The position numbers and the translations under genes were made by a program. 64,000 nucleotides of DNA from Dysosmobacter segnis. GTDB lineage: Bacteria > Bacillota > Clostridia > Oscillospirales > Oscillospiraceae. The notes under the pieces were generated by a model that saw nothing but the letters and a program-made list of their open reading frames with translations, was not told the origin of the DNA and ran no database searches. The DNA lies in NCBI RefSeq assembly GCF_014297285.1, contig NZ_JACOQI010000009.1, forward strand, positions 1-64,000. Reading direction: 5' to 3'. The stretch's first letter is position 1. The number at the start of each line of letters is the position of its first letter. Positions 34,699 through 43,933 of this stretch are shown here, piece after piece.

Positions 34699-35121
34699 AT
34701 GCGTCAGATATTGCTTTTTGCGCTTCTTGCCGCCTCGCTCGCGCTGCTGAGCGGCTGTGCGCTGTCCAAAACAAAAGAAGACACGGCGAAGGAAAGTTCA
34801 AGCAAGGCGGCGTATCATAAGATCAGCACCGAGGAAGCCTATGAGATGATAGCCTCGCAGGAGGTCGTGGTGGTTGATGTTCGTACCCAGGAAGAATACG
34901 ACGGCGGGCATATTGAAAACGCCGTCCTTCTCCCCAACGAGAGCATCGGGAGCGAAATGCCCGAAGCGCTGCCTGATAAGGAAGCCACGCTGCTGGTCTA
35001 CTGCCGCAGCGGCCGCCGCAGCAAGGATGCCGCAGAAAAGCTGCTGGCGTTGGGGTATCAGAGCGTCTACGACTTCGGCGGCGTCATCGACTGGCCCTAC
35101 GAGCTTGTGAAGGAGGGATAA
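34699..35121 (+). CDS. Rhodanese-domain lipoprotein
   Basis: 140 aa. Signal peptide with lipobox LLSGC (Cys20), then a single rhodanese domain with VVDVRTQEEYDGGHI and active-site loop YCRSGRRS (Cys about residue 105). It is anchored on the outer face of the membrane and likely handles sulfane sulfur or a redox partner. TTGGAGGTG precedes the ATG at 34699. First gene of a four-gene operon, two bases before the Rrf2 gene. Confidence 0.9.
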   Translation: MRQILLFALLAASLALLSGCALSKTKEDTAKESSSKAAYHKISTEEAYEMIASQEVVVVDVRTQEEYDGGHIENAVLLPNESIGSEMPEALPDKEATLLVYCRSGRRSKDAAEKLLALGYQSVYDFGGVIDWPYELVKEG

Positions 35122-35123
35122 GG

Positions 35124-35540
35124 GTGGACAGTTCCTTTAATCTGGCGGTTCACGCGCTGGTCTGCCTGAGCCACAGCGGACGCTCTCTCAGCAGCGAAGC
35201 GCTGGCGGAGAACATCTGCACTAACCCCACCCGCGTCCGCCGGGTGCTGGCGGGGCTGAAAAAGGCGGGAATGGTGGAGACCCGGGAGGGTCTGGACGGC
35301 GGCTATCGCCTTTGCACCGACCCCGCAGCCCTTTCTCTCCGGCAGGTGGCGGAGGCGATAAATACCCGCTTTGTGGACTGCGCGTGGCACAGCGGCGACA
35401 TTGACCGGGACTGCGCCATTTGCTCCGGCATGGCGGGCGTGATGGACACGCTGTATCGGAACATGAACGAGCAGTGCGCCGCGTATCTCTCGCGCATTAC
35501 CATCACGGATATTGAAACACAGCTTTTTACACAGAAATAG
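35124..35540 (+). CDS. Rrf2-family redox-responsive regulator
   Basis: 138 aa, GTG start with AGGAGGGATAAGG upstream. Winged helix (LAENICTNPTRVRRVLAGLKKAGMV) followed by a Cys-containing dimer helix region: DCAWHSGDIDRDCAICSGM gives three Cys in the position where Rrf2 proteins hold an FeS cluster or sense thiols. It probably regulates its own operon with thioredoxin and thioredoxin reductase in response to oxidative or disulfide stress. Confidence 0.88.
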   Translation: MDSSFNLAVHALVCLSHSGRSLSSEALAENICTNPTRVRRVLAGLKKAGMVETREGLDGGYRLCTDPAALSLRQVAEAINTRFVDCAWHSGDIDRDCAICSGMAGVMDTLYRNMNEQCAAYLSRITITDIETQLFTQK

Positions 35541-35549
35541 GAGGATCTT

Positions 35550-35873
35550 ATGATGCTTACCATTACGATCAACAGCTTTGAAAATGACGTCCTGCACGCG
35601 GACAAGCCCGTGCTGGTGGATTTCTGGGCCCAGTGGTGCCCCTACTGCCGCCGCATTGCCCCGGCCTTCGACAAGGTGGGCGAGCAGTACGCCGACACGC
35701 TCATCACCGGCAAGATCAACTATGACGAGGAGCCGCAGCTCATCCAGCGCTTCGGCATCGACACCATCCCCACGCTGATGCTCTTTAAGAACGGAAAAGC
35801 GCTCGGCTCTATTGTCGCACCCGCCTCCAAGGCGGCCATTGAGACATTTATCCGGGAAACGCTGGCACAGTGA
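35550..35873 (+). CDS. trxA: Thioredoxin
   Basis: 107 aa thioredoxin with active site WCPYC (residues about 29-33) instead of the common WCGPC, cis-Pro in DTIPTLMLF, and normal length. It reduces protein disulfides. GGAGGATCTT precedes the ATG pair at 35550. The partner reductase is encoded 10 bases downstream. The Tyr in the active site may alter its potential or partner choice. Confidence 0.92.
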   Translation: MMLTITINSFENDVLHADKPVLVDFWAQWCPYCRRIAPAFDKVGEQYADTLITGKINYDEEPQLIQRFGIDTIPTLMLFKNGKALGSIVAPASKAAIETFIRETLAQ

Positions 35874-35883
35874 GGGCGTGGCT

Positions 35884-36807
35884 ATGGAGCAGATCTATGA
35901 TATGATCATCATCGGCGGCGGCCCCGCCGGATACACCGCCGCCCTGTACGCCGCCCGTGCCGGGCTTTCCACCCTGGTGCTGGAAAAGCTCTCTGCCGGC
36001 GGGCAGATGGCGCTGACGGAACAGATCGACAACTACCCCGGCTTTGAAAGCGGCATCGACGGCTTTACGCTGGGCGAAAAAATGCAGCAGAGCGCCGAGC
36101 GCTTCAGCGCGGTGACGGAGCTGGCGGAGGTGTACAAGGCCAGTCTGTCAGGAAAAATCAAAACGCTGGACACCAGCGAAGGTGTCTTTCAGAGCAGCAC
36201 GGTGGTCATCGCCACCGGCGCGTCGCCCCGCCCCTTGGGCGTTCCCGGCGAAGAAGCGCTCATAGGAAAGGGCGTTCACTATTGCGCCGCCTGTGACGGT
36301 GCGCCCTATCGGGGCAAGACCGTGGCGGTGGTGGGCGGCGGCAACTCTGCCGCGGCGGACGCACTTGCTCTGTCCCGCATCGCAAAAAAGGTCTACCTCA
36401 TCCACCGCCGCGACAGCCTGCGGGCAACGAAGGTCTATCATGAGCCGCTGATGGCCGCGCCCAACGTGGAATTCTGCTGGAACAGCACCGTCTCCGCGCT
36501 GCTGCACGAAAGCCGCCTGACGGGACTTCGGCTGCAAGACGTCAATACCGGCGCAGAGCGTGAGCTTGCCTGTGACGGCGTGTTCATCAGCGTGGGACGC
36601 GCCCCGGCGACGGAGTTGTTCCGAAGCGAACTGGCACTGGACAAATCCGGCTATATCATCGCGGACGAATCCACCCGCACGAATCTTCCCGGCGTGTTCG
36701 CCGTGGGCGACGTGCGCACCAAGGCACTGCGGCAGGTGGTCACCGCCGTATCGGACGGCGCAGTGGCTGTCCACTACGCAGAGGAATATCTGGCAGAGAA
36801 TCGGTAA
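35884..36807 (+). CDS. trxB: Thioredoxin-disulfide reductase
   Basis: 307 aa. N-terminal FAD motif IIGGGPAGYTAALYAAR, redox pair CAACD (residues about 137-140), NAD(P)-binding VVGGGNSAAADALAL, and C-terminal FAD motif GVFAVGDVR. The NADPH-site Arg pair appears as HRRDSLRA, as expected for NADPH use. Normal length. Forms a complete reducing pair with the thioredoxin just upstream. Confidence 0.94.
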   Translation: MEQIYDMIIIGGGPAGYTAALYAARAGLSTLVLEKLSAGGQMALTEQIDNYPGFESGIDGFTLGEKMQQSAERFSAVTELAEVYKASLSGKIKTLDTSEGVFQSSTVVIATGASPRPLGVPGEEALIGKGVHYCAACDGAPYRGKTVAVVGGGNSAAADALALSRIAKKVYLIHRRDSLRATKVYHEPLMAAPNVEFCWNSTVSALLHESRLTGLRLQDVNTGAERELACDGVFISVGRAPATELFRSELALDKSGYIIADESTRTNLPGVFAVGDVRTKALRQVVTAVSDGAVAVHYAEEYLAENR

Positions 36808-36912
36808 AGGGGCTGCAAACGATCCTCTCATCGGCAGTTCCTGTCCGCAGGCAACACGATTGCGACCATGCCTCATAGGGGTGCAGGGTAAGAGAATTTA
36901 AGGAGGCAATAT

Positions 36913-37185
36913 ATGTGGCTGTTTTTAGGAATTTCTGCGATCATTTTTACAGGATTCAATTTGATTTGCTCTTTTAAAAGTAAGAATGCAAAATGGTTTA
37001 GATTCGCAGCCTTATCTTTCACTGCATTGACCGTATGTTCCTTTTATTCAGACGAAGCGATGCGTGTGCTAAATGAAGATTGGGGAGGCTTGATGGATAT
37101 CATGCCAACCATGAGCAAGGCTCTGTGGGTATGTGTAGGAATATCGATTTTATTAAACTCTGTTTCGCTCTTTAGAGAGAAATAA
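36913..37185 (+). CDS. Small membrane protein (90 aa)
   Basis: About three hydrophobic segments (residues 1-16, 28-45, 68-84). AAGGAGGCAATAT precedes the start. More AT-rich than its neighbours. No family recognised. The stretch 36808-36912 before it shows no gene. Confidence 0.65.
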   Translation: MWLFLGISAIIFTGFNLICSFKSKNAKWFRFAALSFTALTVCSFYSDEAMRVLNEDWGGLMDIMPTMSKALWVCVGISILLNSVSLFREK

Positions 37186-37210
37186 CCACATGTCTGTCAT
37201 TGGAGAGTCA

Positions 37211-38524
37211 CTATAGAAAAGCGCAACCGATTTTTGTCGATTGCGCTTTGGTGTTTTTGATTATCAGACCGTTCGAGGCTGTACTGCACTGTGTGCACGG
37301 TAAAAACTCGGTTAAAATCACAGAGCCGTCTTCGCCGCTCATATTGATGGAATAGCTTATCGTTTCGCCGCTGTCATCGACATAGGATACCCCGTAATAC
37401 GGCAGCAACCCATAGAATGTCATATTCAGCAGTAGCGGACGATCCGGTGACAGTTCGTCCAGAGCGTACAGCTCTTCTGTGGAAAACGATAGGCTGTTGC
37501 TCATGGGAGAAGCCTCGATTCCCAGCACCTTGAAGTCCTTTACGGCATACTCGCAGGAAAGTAGCACCCTGGCCAGCGGCTCTGCCGTACTGACGGAAAC
37601 CTCGTGGTAATCGGAAAGGCCGACCAACACATTCTCCGCCCAATGCGCCTGAACCGCCGGTTCAAACGCCTGCCGGATACGCTGCAAAGCGTGCTCTTTT
37701 CCCGCTTCTTCGGTTTCTCCGTTATACAAATCCCAGAACAGGAAACGGTAGGGTGGGAAGTCTCCGGATTCACCTTTTGCCACAAAATAGGTGTACTGCT
37801 CATAGGCGCAGACTCTGCCGTCGGCATCGAGGCACATCCCTCCCACCCACGGAACAGCGTCGGTAGAATCCGCCAGAAACGCGGGTTCCCAACAATAGAC
37901 CGTGTAGCTGCCGCTTTCGTCCGTAAGGACTTCTTTTTGATAAAACTGCACAACCTCATAGCCGGTGAGGATATCCGTTCGGGATGGAGAGACGCAATGC
38001 GAAACCAATCGCTGCGCACGCCGGTCAAGAGTGTCCCGGTAGTATGCATAAGCGTCTTTATCTACATGTTCTTCGGTGCGGTAGCTGTTGCGGATCAGCC
38101 AGTAGAGCGTTTCGTCCTCAAAGCTCATGCGATGGCTGTCTCCTTTTCCGTTGAAATAAATGCCGTTTATATGGTTTTCATCCAGTCCGGCAAAGAAAAC
38201 GAAGTGTTCGTCAGATGAACTGTATGCGTCAGGCCCCCCGGAGAGGTATATCTCCATCGTATAATGGTTCAATCCCTGACTGGACTGCTCACTGCGATGT
38301 TCCGCAGCGGCATTGAGGACGGAGGCCATGTCTTCGGCGTTTACATGCTCACGAGAAAAGAATGATGAGATATATTTGATTTCCGCTGCTTTTACCGCTG
38401 CCATCCGTTCGACAATCCCTGCTTTTGCAGAGTCCCCATCGTCTGGCTCGTTTGGCTTTGCGCCGCAGCCCGCTGTCAGCAGGCAGAGCGCAAGCGTCAG
38501 CACAATAATTGGCAGTCGTTTCAT
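37211..38524 (-). CDS. Large lipoprotein of unknown function
   Basis: 437 aa. The start at 38524 gives a signal peptide with lipobox LLTAGC, so it is attached outside the membrane. The rest is a mixed fold without motifs known to me. AAAGGAGGAACAC precedes the start. The 3' end carries its own hairpin (37217-37249, AAAGCGCAA paired with TTGCGCTTT), which overlaps the last codons. Confidence 0.75.
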   Translation of the reverse strand: MKRLPIIVLTLALCLLTAGCGAKPNEPDDGDSAKAGIVERMAAVKAAEIKYISSFFSREHVNAEDMASVLNAAAEHRSEQSSQGLNHYTMEIYLSGGPDAYSSSDEHFVFFAGLDENHINGIYFNGKGDSHRMSFEDETLYWLIRNSYRTEEHVDKDAYAYYRDTLDRRAQRLVSHCVSPSRTDILTGYEVVQFYQKEVLTDESGSYTVYCWEPAFLADSTDAVPWVGGMCLDADGRVCAYEQYTYFVAKGESGDFPPYRFLFWDLYNGETEEAGKEHALQRIRQAFEPAVQAHWAENVLVGLSDYHEVSVSTAEPLARVLLSCEYAVKDFKVLGIEASPMSNSLSFSTEELYALDELSPDRPLLLNMTFYGLLPYYGVSYVDDSGETISYSINMSGEDGSVILTEFLPCTQCSTASNGLIIKNTKAQSTKIGCAFL

Positions 38525-38616
38525 AAAAGTGTTCCTCCTTTCGGGCATATCATCATCTTTCACTTTGTGCGGATAAACTTATCCAATATAATTATATCAT
38601 GCAAAGCACGAACTTT

Positions 38617-38931
38617 TCAATTACTGTCTCCACACAAATGTGTAATTTTTCTATGAACGCCGCACTTTTTCGCCGCTTTGCTGGCGGCTCTCCGGCGTTC
38701 TGCGCTGTATGGCGCGGTCAGACGGAAAGAGAAACGCCCTTTCTCAATCTCAAAGGTCAGCCCGCCTTGCTCATCATCGTCGGTCTGGCGGCAGCATTGC
38801 GGGTACTTTGCCGCAAATGCTGTCAGCCGCTTTTTGAGATCGGTGTTGTGGGTCTGCACCTCAATGATGCGGCTCTGCTCGTCAAAATAGATCATGGTTG
38901 TCTTTTGCTTCTTGGTAAGTCCTGTTCTCAT
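38617..38931 (-). CDS. Conserved element-borne small protein (104 aa)
   Basis: Basic, with EQSRIIEVQTHNTDLKKRL and FEIEKGRFSFRLTAPYSAERR segments typical of a small protein I associate with clostridial integrative elements. No enzymatic motif. It sits with an excisionase-like gene, so it is probably a leftover of an element. Function unknown. Confidence 0.6.
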   Translation of the reverse strand: MRTGLTKKQKTTMIYFDEQSRIIEVQTHNTDLKKRLTAFAAKYPQCCRQTDDDEQGGLTFEIEKGRFSFRLTAPYSAERRRAASKAAKKCGVHRKITHLCGDSN

Positions 38932-39078
38932 AAAACCTCCTGATTTTCATAGATTTTTCCCAGCTCTTGAATTGGGAAAGTGCTGCGATTTTTGATGGAA
39001 ACACCCTAAACGATGCGGAGTATATTTCGCCTTGCCTTATTGACTGATTTGCCACTTTTCCAGCTCTTGACTGCATTT

Positions 39079-39279
39079 TCACGATGTTTTGTTTGTGCGG
39101 CTTTTCAGCCACTCCACCAGCTCATTTTTCATCACCAATTTACGCCCGCCGATCCGCAAGGTTGGGAAGTCCGGGCTGCTCAAAAGGTTATATGCACCCG
39201 CTTTGGAAATCTGCAACGCTTCGGCAAGCTGCTTTGCATCCATCACATCGGGCATGGCTTCAAACGGTTCTCTGCTCAT
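39079..39279 (-). CDS. Excisionase-type helix-turn-helix protein
   Basis: 66 aa. MDAKQLAEALQISKAGAYNL and the wing-like FPTLRIGGRKLVMKNELVEWL are the HTH_17/excisionase pattern. Such proteins direct excision of integrative elements or act as regulators. It overlaps the next gene upstream by four bases. No integrase is nearby, so the element is incomplete. Confidence 0.85.
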   Translation of the reverse strand: MSREPFEAMPDVMDAKQLAEALQISKAGAYNLLSSPDFPTLRIGGRKLVMKNELVEWLKSRTNKTS

Positions 39280-39653
39280 AGAATCTCCTTTCCCGCAGAA
39301 ACGGCAGCAGCTACCATTTCGGTAACTGCTGCCGTTTCTGCGTCTGTTAACTTGTCCAAATACTTCTGATACTCCACTGTCACATAGTCTTCATAAGCTC
39401 CTACGATTTTGGCGATCCGCTTATGGACTGTGCTGGCGGTCTTGTAGCCAACCTTGTCTGCAATCTCCTGTTCAGTCAAGCCGTCCATATTCAGCCCTCT
39501 ATTATAGAGGGCATGAGAACGGCTGAATTGTTCCAATGCTTCCAAACTTTTTTGAGATTTTTTGAAAAAATCTCGGAATGGATGGGATAAGATTGATTTA
39601 AGGCAATTATACCTGAAAGCTGTGAATAAATCTATTGCTTTTCGTGGCGGCAA
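39276..39653 (-). CDS. Helix-turn-helix element protein, probably 5' altered
   Basis: The convincing part is the C-terminal 95 residues: EQFSRSHALYNRGLNMDGLTEQEIADKVGYKTASTVHKRIAKI, a helix-turn-helix common in clostridial elements. The first 30 residues look unlike family members and come from an AT-rich stretch with the perfect palindrome GAGATTTTTT-G-AAAAAATCTC (39549-39569 region), so the 5' end may have been replaced. Overlaps the excisionase start. Confidence 0.6.
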   Translation of the reverse strand: MPPRKAIDLFTAFRYNCLKSILSHPFRDFFKKSQKSLEALEQFSRSHALYNRGLNMDGLTEQEIADKVGYKTASTVHKRIAKIVGAYEDYVTVEYQKYLDKLTDAETAAVTEMVAAAVSAGKEIL

Positions 39654-39655
39654 AA

Positions 39656-39693
39656 AATAACGGGTATCCGACTCTCACCAGATACCCGTTATT
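39656..39693. terminator. Hairpin between element remnants
   Basis: Perfect 13-base stem AATAACGGGTATC / GATACCCGTTATT with a 12-base loop. 39694-39808 has no gene that I can see. Confidence 0.65.
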
Positions 39694-39808
39694 CCGTTGC
39701 CAATCCCGCCTGACAGATGCTCATTTCGTAATTTCGGTCTAAACCTGTTTTACGAACACCTGTCTATCGGAGTCGGGGATTTCTTATATTGGCAGCAATG
39801 CGCAGCCC

Positions 39809-40141
39809 TTAGCCGATCGCGGAGCTTTTTCTATCCGGGTTTGGACGCCAGCCGTCCATAAACTCGTCATTCTCCATGATAAAGGGGCTCGCCATATCCT
39901 GTCCCCATGAGGTGTCACATTTCCCCATAAGGTAATCGCTCAGTGCCGTTCGGTCGGCAAAGCGCAGCATCCGGTACGGCTCCTGAAAGGCAACCTTTTC
40001 TACAAAGTGCAGCGTCCCGTCCTCTGCCGTCAAAAGAACGCCAACATGCCCGACAAATAGCAGAGATTCCTCCTCGGTCGGCTTATCGTGGAAGAACGGA
40101 TCACTCCGCCACCCCTCTGCCCTCGACTTTTTCGATCTCAT
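39809..40141 (-). pseudogene. DUF4300 family protein, 5' truncated
   Basis: From FVGHVGVLLTAEDGTLHFVEKVAFQEPY to MENDEF this is the C-terminal 80 residues of DUF4300 proteins, which are normally about 280 aa with a signal peptide. The rest is missing, and the frame runs into the XRE gene at 40101. Not functional as it stands. Confidence 0.7.
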
Positions 40142-40370
40142 CCAGCAGGGGAGATAAAAGTTCCTTTATTTCCCCCTCCTCCAGCATGAGCAGCAGGAAC
40201 ACCAGTGCAACAGTGGAAAAGCAATATATGCCCCGCTCCAAATCGCTGTATGCCCGTCCAGAGATGCGGAGTTTTTCCGCCATTTCCTCCTGTGTCAGTC
40301 CTCTGCATTTCCTTAAAGTGCGGACATATTCCGAGAAGAATTTTCGGAGTATTTTTTTATATGGATTCAT
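40101..40370 (-). CDS. XRE-family helix-turn-helix regulator
   Basis: 89 aa. RTLRKCRGLTQEEMAEKLRISGRAYSDLERG is a typical XRE helix-turn-helix, followed by a hydrophobic helix (FSTVALVFLLLML) that may make dimers. Its 3' end overlaps the truncated DUF4300 frame by 41 bases, so the last residues may not be original. Confidence 0.8.
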   Translation of the reverse strand: MNPYKKILRKFFSEYVRTLRKCRGLTQEEMAEKLRISGRAYSDLERGIYCFSTVALVFLLLMLEEGEIKELLSPLLDEIEKVEGRGVAE

Positions 40371-40671
40371 GTGCTGAGTCCTCCGTCTCGACAGATTTCT
40401 GCATCTTCTGCAAAAATCTTATCCCACCACGAAGTACACTTCCATGCAGCACACTTCGTATTCCCTCAGAAACTAAGGGCAACTGTCAAAGCCATCCGTT
40501 TGCACCGTGGTCAGAATACAAAAAGCGCAGCCGCAGAGAACATCTGCGGCTGCGCTTCGATCCATTTTCAAAGCTTCGGCATCACTCAACGCCATATTGT
40601 TGTCTAAATAAATCGGCGACGATGTTTTGCTTTTGAGACATCGGGCGGCCGGACGAAGCCAGACTCGCCGC
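40371..40671. other. Stretch without a supported gene, with hairpin
   Basis: 40523-40557 is a strong hairpin (AAGCGCAGCCGCAGA paired with TCTGCGGCTGCGCTT). The remainder holds short frames with no ribosome site. It marks the boundary between the element debris and the flavodiiron gene. Confidence 0.5.
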
Positions 40672-41853
40672 CTACTCCGCGCAGAGCTCAGCCACCAGAG
40701 CGTCCATCTGCACTTCGCTGGCTTGGTTCAATGCACTACGCAGAGACACTACCGTTTCGTAAAGGTGGATATCCTTCATTTCCTCCAATTTGGTGCGCAT
40801 CAGCCGCGCGGCAGCAGGTGCCCAAGAGCCGTTTTCAATAAGGCCAACCCGGCGGTTTCGGAATCCCTTTGTCTGTAAATGTTCCAAAAACTCCTTCATG
40901 GGCGGAAACAGTCCTCCGTCATAGGTGGAGCTGGCTAAAACCAACTTCCCGCAGTAGAACGCACTGGCAATAGCGTAGGAAAGATCTGTCACAGTGAGAT
41001 CACATATGTTGACCTGCACGCCTTTTTTCTCTAATTTACCCTTGAGGGTCTTCGCCGCATGGGCAGTATTTCCATGGATGGATGCGTGGGCAATCAGTAT
41101 GCTCTCCGGTTCTTCCGGTTTCCATTGTGACCAGAGATCATAGAGCCGCAGACACTCCTCCAGCCCTTCTGTAAGCACGGGACCATGGAGCGGGCAGATC
41201 GTTTGGATCTCCAGCGCGGCGGTCTTTTTCAGCAGAGCCTGCACCTGTGCGCCATATTTCCCGATAATATTGTAATAATACCGTCGGGCCTGCGGCACCC
41301 AGGGGGCACGGGCAGTCCGTTCCAGTGAGCCAAAGCGTCCGAAGGCATCCGCCGAGAACAGGATTTTTTCCGTTTCCTCATACGCCGTCATCACCTCAGG
41401 CCAGTGTACCATCGGCGCCAGCAGAAATTGCAGTCTGTGCGAACCCAGAGAGAGTATGCTGCCCTCGCCAACCTCCAGCATACGGTCTTCCGACAATGCA
41501 CCCGTGCCAAAGAACTGCTTGATCAGGGTAAAAGTTTTCGCGTTTCCCACGATCTTCATCTCCGGGTACTCTTGCGCTATCCGCATGAGGCTGCCGGAAT
41601 GATCTGGCTCCATGTGTGTGACCACAAGATAGTCGGGACTGCGCCCCTCCAACACCTGCGCTACATTGGAAAGCCATTCCTCCGCCGCCCGTGCGTCCAC
41701 GCTGTCCATCACGGCGATTTTCTCGTCCAGAATGACATAGGAGTTGTAGCTCACTCCCATAGGCTGGACGGGGTACCGGTTTTCAAAGAGTGCCAATGTG
41801 TTATCATCCACCCCTACATAGCGGATGGCATCTGTTACCGTTCGGATAGCCAT
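40672..41853 (-). CDS. fprA: Flavodiiron protein 1 (FprA type)
   Basis: 393 aa. A beta-lactamase-fold diiron domain carries all ligands: HMEPDH (H-x-E-x-D-H), MVHWPE, SADAFG and CPLHGP. A C-terminal flavodoxin domain starts at ILIAHASIHGNTAHA (FMN). It reduces O2 to water or NO to N2O, with electrons from rubredoxin or F420-like donors. It ends the nrdA-nrdB-nitroreductase run. A second copy, about half identical by eye, is at 46616. Confidence 0.93.
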   Translation of the reverse strand: MAIRTVTDAIRYVGVDDNTLALFENRYPVQPMGVSYNSYVILDEKIAVMDSVDARAAEEWLSNVAQVLEGRSPDYLVVTHMEPDHSGSLMRIAQEYPEMKIVGNAKTFTLIKQFFGTGALSEDRMLEVGEGSILSLGSHRLQFLLAPMVHWPEVMTAYEETEKILFSADAFGRFGSLERTARAPWVPQARRYYYNIIGKYGAQVQALLKKTAALEIQTICPLHGPVLTEGLEECLRLYDLWSQWKPEEPESILIAHASIHGNTAHAAKTLKGKLEKKGVQVNICDLTVTDLSYAIASAFYCGKLVLASSTYDGGLFPPMKEFLEHLQTKGFRNRRVGLIENGSWAPAAARLMRTKLEEMKDIHLYETVVSLRSALNQASEVQMDALVAELCAE

Positions 41854-41981
41854 ATAAAAAATACCTCCTATTTTCCTTACTCAGACTCTGACTGATAGGT
41901 TCTTCCTTTCTAACGGAACATACGCTCAACCGCGGATCGACGGTCGCGCATTTTACCGTTGCCTTGCTTCCCCCAGAGTCG

Positions 41982-42845
41982 TTACATGTGGTACACCGCA
42001 GCGGAGCGAAGTCCTTCCGGCAGGCCGTCGGGCGCAGCAGGTGAAAGTTCCCAGCGTACCTGCCCCGCCCACTGGGAGGCGACGGCGGAGAAGTGGAGCA
42101 TGACAATACCGAGATCCAATGCGGCATCCAAATTATCGGTGTAGGCATCCTCCTGCTGCACCAAATAGATGCTGTGATCCTGCACAAGGAAGCCATAGGG
42201 CTGACGGTTGAGATAGCTGGGGGAGAGCGAAGCGGCGTAGAAGGACTGCCAGAGCATATCGTCGTAGAAGTCCATCATCTCGTCAAGCCCAGACTTGTTG
42301 CTCCAGCTCCCCATGTGAACCAAATCATGCACACCCTTTTTGGGCGCGTAGTACTGCTGCTCAGCCCGCACATCGATCTGAGACATACTTAGGATATTCA
42401 GCCGCAGCTTTTTTGCGGTCTTTTCCCCGTAGCCAAAGGCAACGATTGCCGCCACCTCTAACGGGGTGGTAAGAGAAAGTGCCTTTTTGATTTTGTCGCT
42501 GTCGGTGAATGTCATCCAGCAGGTGTCAATGTCCAACTCAGTCAGCTTGAGGACGAGATCTTCCATCATGTAGCCGGCGTTGATGGCCGCATAGGAATGC
42601 GGGGCAGACATCAGGAGCAGGTAGTGCGGTGCTCCGATGAGAAATTGCTTATAGCCCGCTGAGCTCTCCAGCGCCGGCTGTGCATTCTTGTCCAAGACGA
42701 TCAACTCCGTTGCAATCTCCGGGACAAGACGGGGGCAGGTCTTTTCATAGTAGGATCGGAGCTGGCCGATAGCCTCGCTCGGAACTTCCTTTTCGCGGAA
42801 TGCGTGAACGGATCTGCGATTTTGAATCATAGCGCTGTAATTCAT
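41982..42845 (-). CDS. Nitroreductase-family protein
   Basis: 287 aa. The N-terminal IQNRRSVHAFREKEV is the FMN-phosphate binding opening. It follows the TM1586-type double-domain layout, with a second FMN-fold half (SPSYLNRQPYGFLVQD, then LDLGIVMLHF). It is a flavin oxidoreductase of unknown substrate. It lies 34 bases below nrdB, on the same strand, and upstream of a flavodiiron gene, so a role in redox stress is likely. Confidence 0.85.
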   Translation of the reverse strand: MNYSAMIQNRRSVHAFREKEVPSEAIGQLRSYYEKTCPRLVPEIATELIVLDKNAQPALESSAGYKQFLIGAPHYLLLMSAPHSYAAINAGYMMEDLVLKLTELDIDTCWMTFTDSDKIKKALSLTTPLEVAAIVAFGYGEKTAKKLRLNILSMSQIDVRAEQQYYAPKKGVHDLVHMGSWSNKSGLDEMMDFYDDMLWQSFYAASLSPSYLNRQPYGFLVQDHSIYLVQQEDAYTDNLDAALDLGIVMLHFSAVASQWAGQVRWELSPAAPDGLPEGLRSAAVYHM

Positions 42846-42879
42846 AGTAGTATCTCCTATTCTGATGTCTTTGGTTTTC

Positions 42880-43923
42880 TTATAAATCGTCTATCAGTGC
42901 GGTGCTCTTGGCGTAGGCGGTACTGCGTGCCTCAAAGAAATCGGTCTTGACCATGTTGGCGTCGGCGTACTGGCTGACCCATTCCATGCTCTCCGGTTCA
43001 CTCTCAAAGCCCGGATACAATGCGGGATAGCCAAGGCTCGTCCAGCGAAGATTGCCGAGATAGCGGATGTAATCGCGGATCATCTGCCGGTTCAGCCCGG
43101 GGATGTCGTCGCCGATCACATAATGCCCCCATGCGGTCTCCTGCTCCACGCCCTCACGCATCATCTCGTGCAGCGCTTGTACGCTCTCGGCGGTGAACAA
43201 CTCCGGCTGCTCCTTTTGCAGCTCCGTGATGATATTGCGGAACAGCCACAAGTGCGTGTTCTCGTCGCGGTTGATATAGCGGATCTCCTGCGCCGAACCG
43301 GACATCTTCCCATTTCGGGAGAGATTGTAGAAGAACATAAAGCCGCTGTAAAAATAGATGCCCTCCAAAATATAGTTCGCCATCATCACGCGCAGCAGCG
43401 TGGGAGCGTCCTTCCGCTCCTGAAACTCGTTGTAGCAGTCCCCAATGAAGGTATTGCGGCGCAACAGATGCTCGTCCGTTTTCCATTGGTAGAGGATGTC
43501 ATTGCGCTCCACGGGGGAACAGATGGTGTCGAGCATATAGCTGTAGCTCTGTGAGTGGACACACTCCTGAAACGCCTGAATGGACAGGCAGAGATTGACC
43601 TCGTTGGCGGTAATGTAGGCGCCGATATTAGGCAGGTTCGCTGTCTGAATGGAATCCAAAAAGACAAGAAAACTCAGAATTTTATCGTAGGCGCTGCGCT
43701 CGGCTGACAGCAGGTGGGGATAGTCCTTCACATCCTGCGAGAGATTGATCTCCTCAGGGATCCAAAAGTTGTTCATGGCCTGCCGGTACCAGTCGCTGAC
43801 CCAAGCGTACTTCATATTGTTGAAGTCGTTGAGGTTGGTGGTATTGCCGCCGATCATGCGCCGCAGGCGCACATCAGGGTCGCCCTCCGGGTTAAAGAGG
43901 GGCTTTTTCTTCAGTTCCGTCAT
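42880..43923 (-). CDS. nrdB: Class I ribonucleotide reductase, beta (radical) subunit
   Basis: 347 aa. Metal ligands and radical site can be placed: Asp in VFLDSIQ, Glu/His/Tyr in QECVHSQSY (E-x2-H-x3-Y, so the radical Tyr is present), Glu in YILEGIYFY, and E-x2-H in RDENTHL. It needs O2 to form its radical, unusual in a strict anaerobe, and would allow dNTP synthesis when oxygen inactivates the anaerobic NrdD enzyme. The start at 43923 follows AAGGAGGATAGC. A copy of its last 50 codons is at 62294. Confidence 0.94.
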   Translation of the reverse strand: MTELKKKPLFNPEGDPDVRLRRMIGGNTTNLNDFNNMKYAWVSDWYRQAMNNFWIPEEINLSQDVKDYPHLLSAERSAYDKILSFLVFLDSIQTANLPNIGAYITANEVNLCLSIQAFQECVHSQSYSYMLDTICSPVERNDILYQWKTDEHLLRRNTFIGDCYNEFQERKDAPTLLRVMMANYILEGIYFYSGFMFFYNLSRNGKMSGSAQEIRYINRDENTHLWLFRNIITELQKEQPELFTAESVQALHEMMREGVEQETAWGHYVIGDDIPGLNRQMIRDYIRYLGNLRWTSLGYPALYPGFESEPESMEWVSQYADANMVKTDFFEARSTAYAKSTALIDDL

Positions 43924-43933
43924 GCTATCCTCC

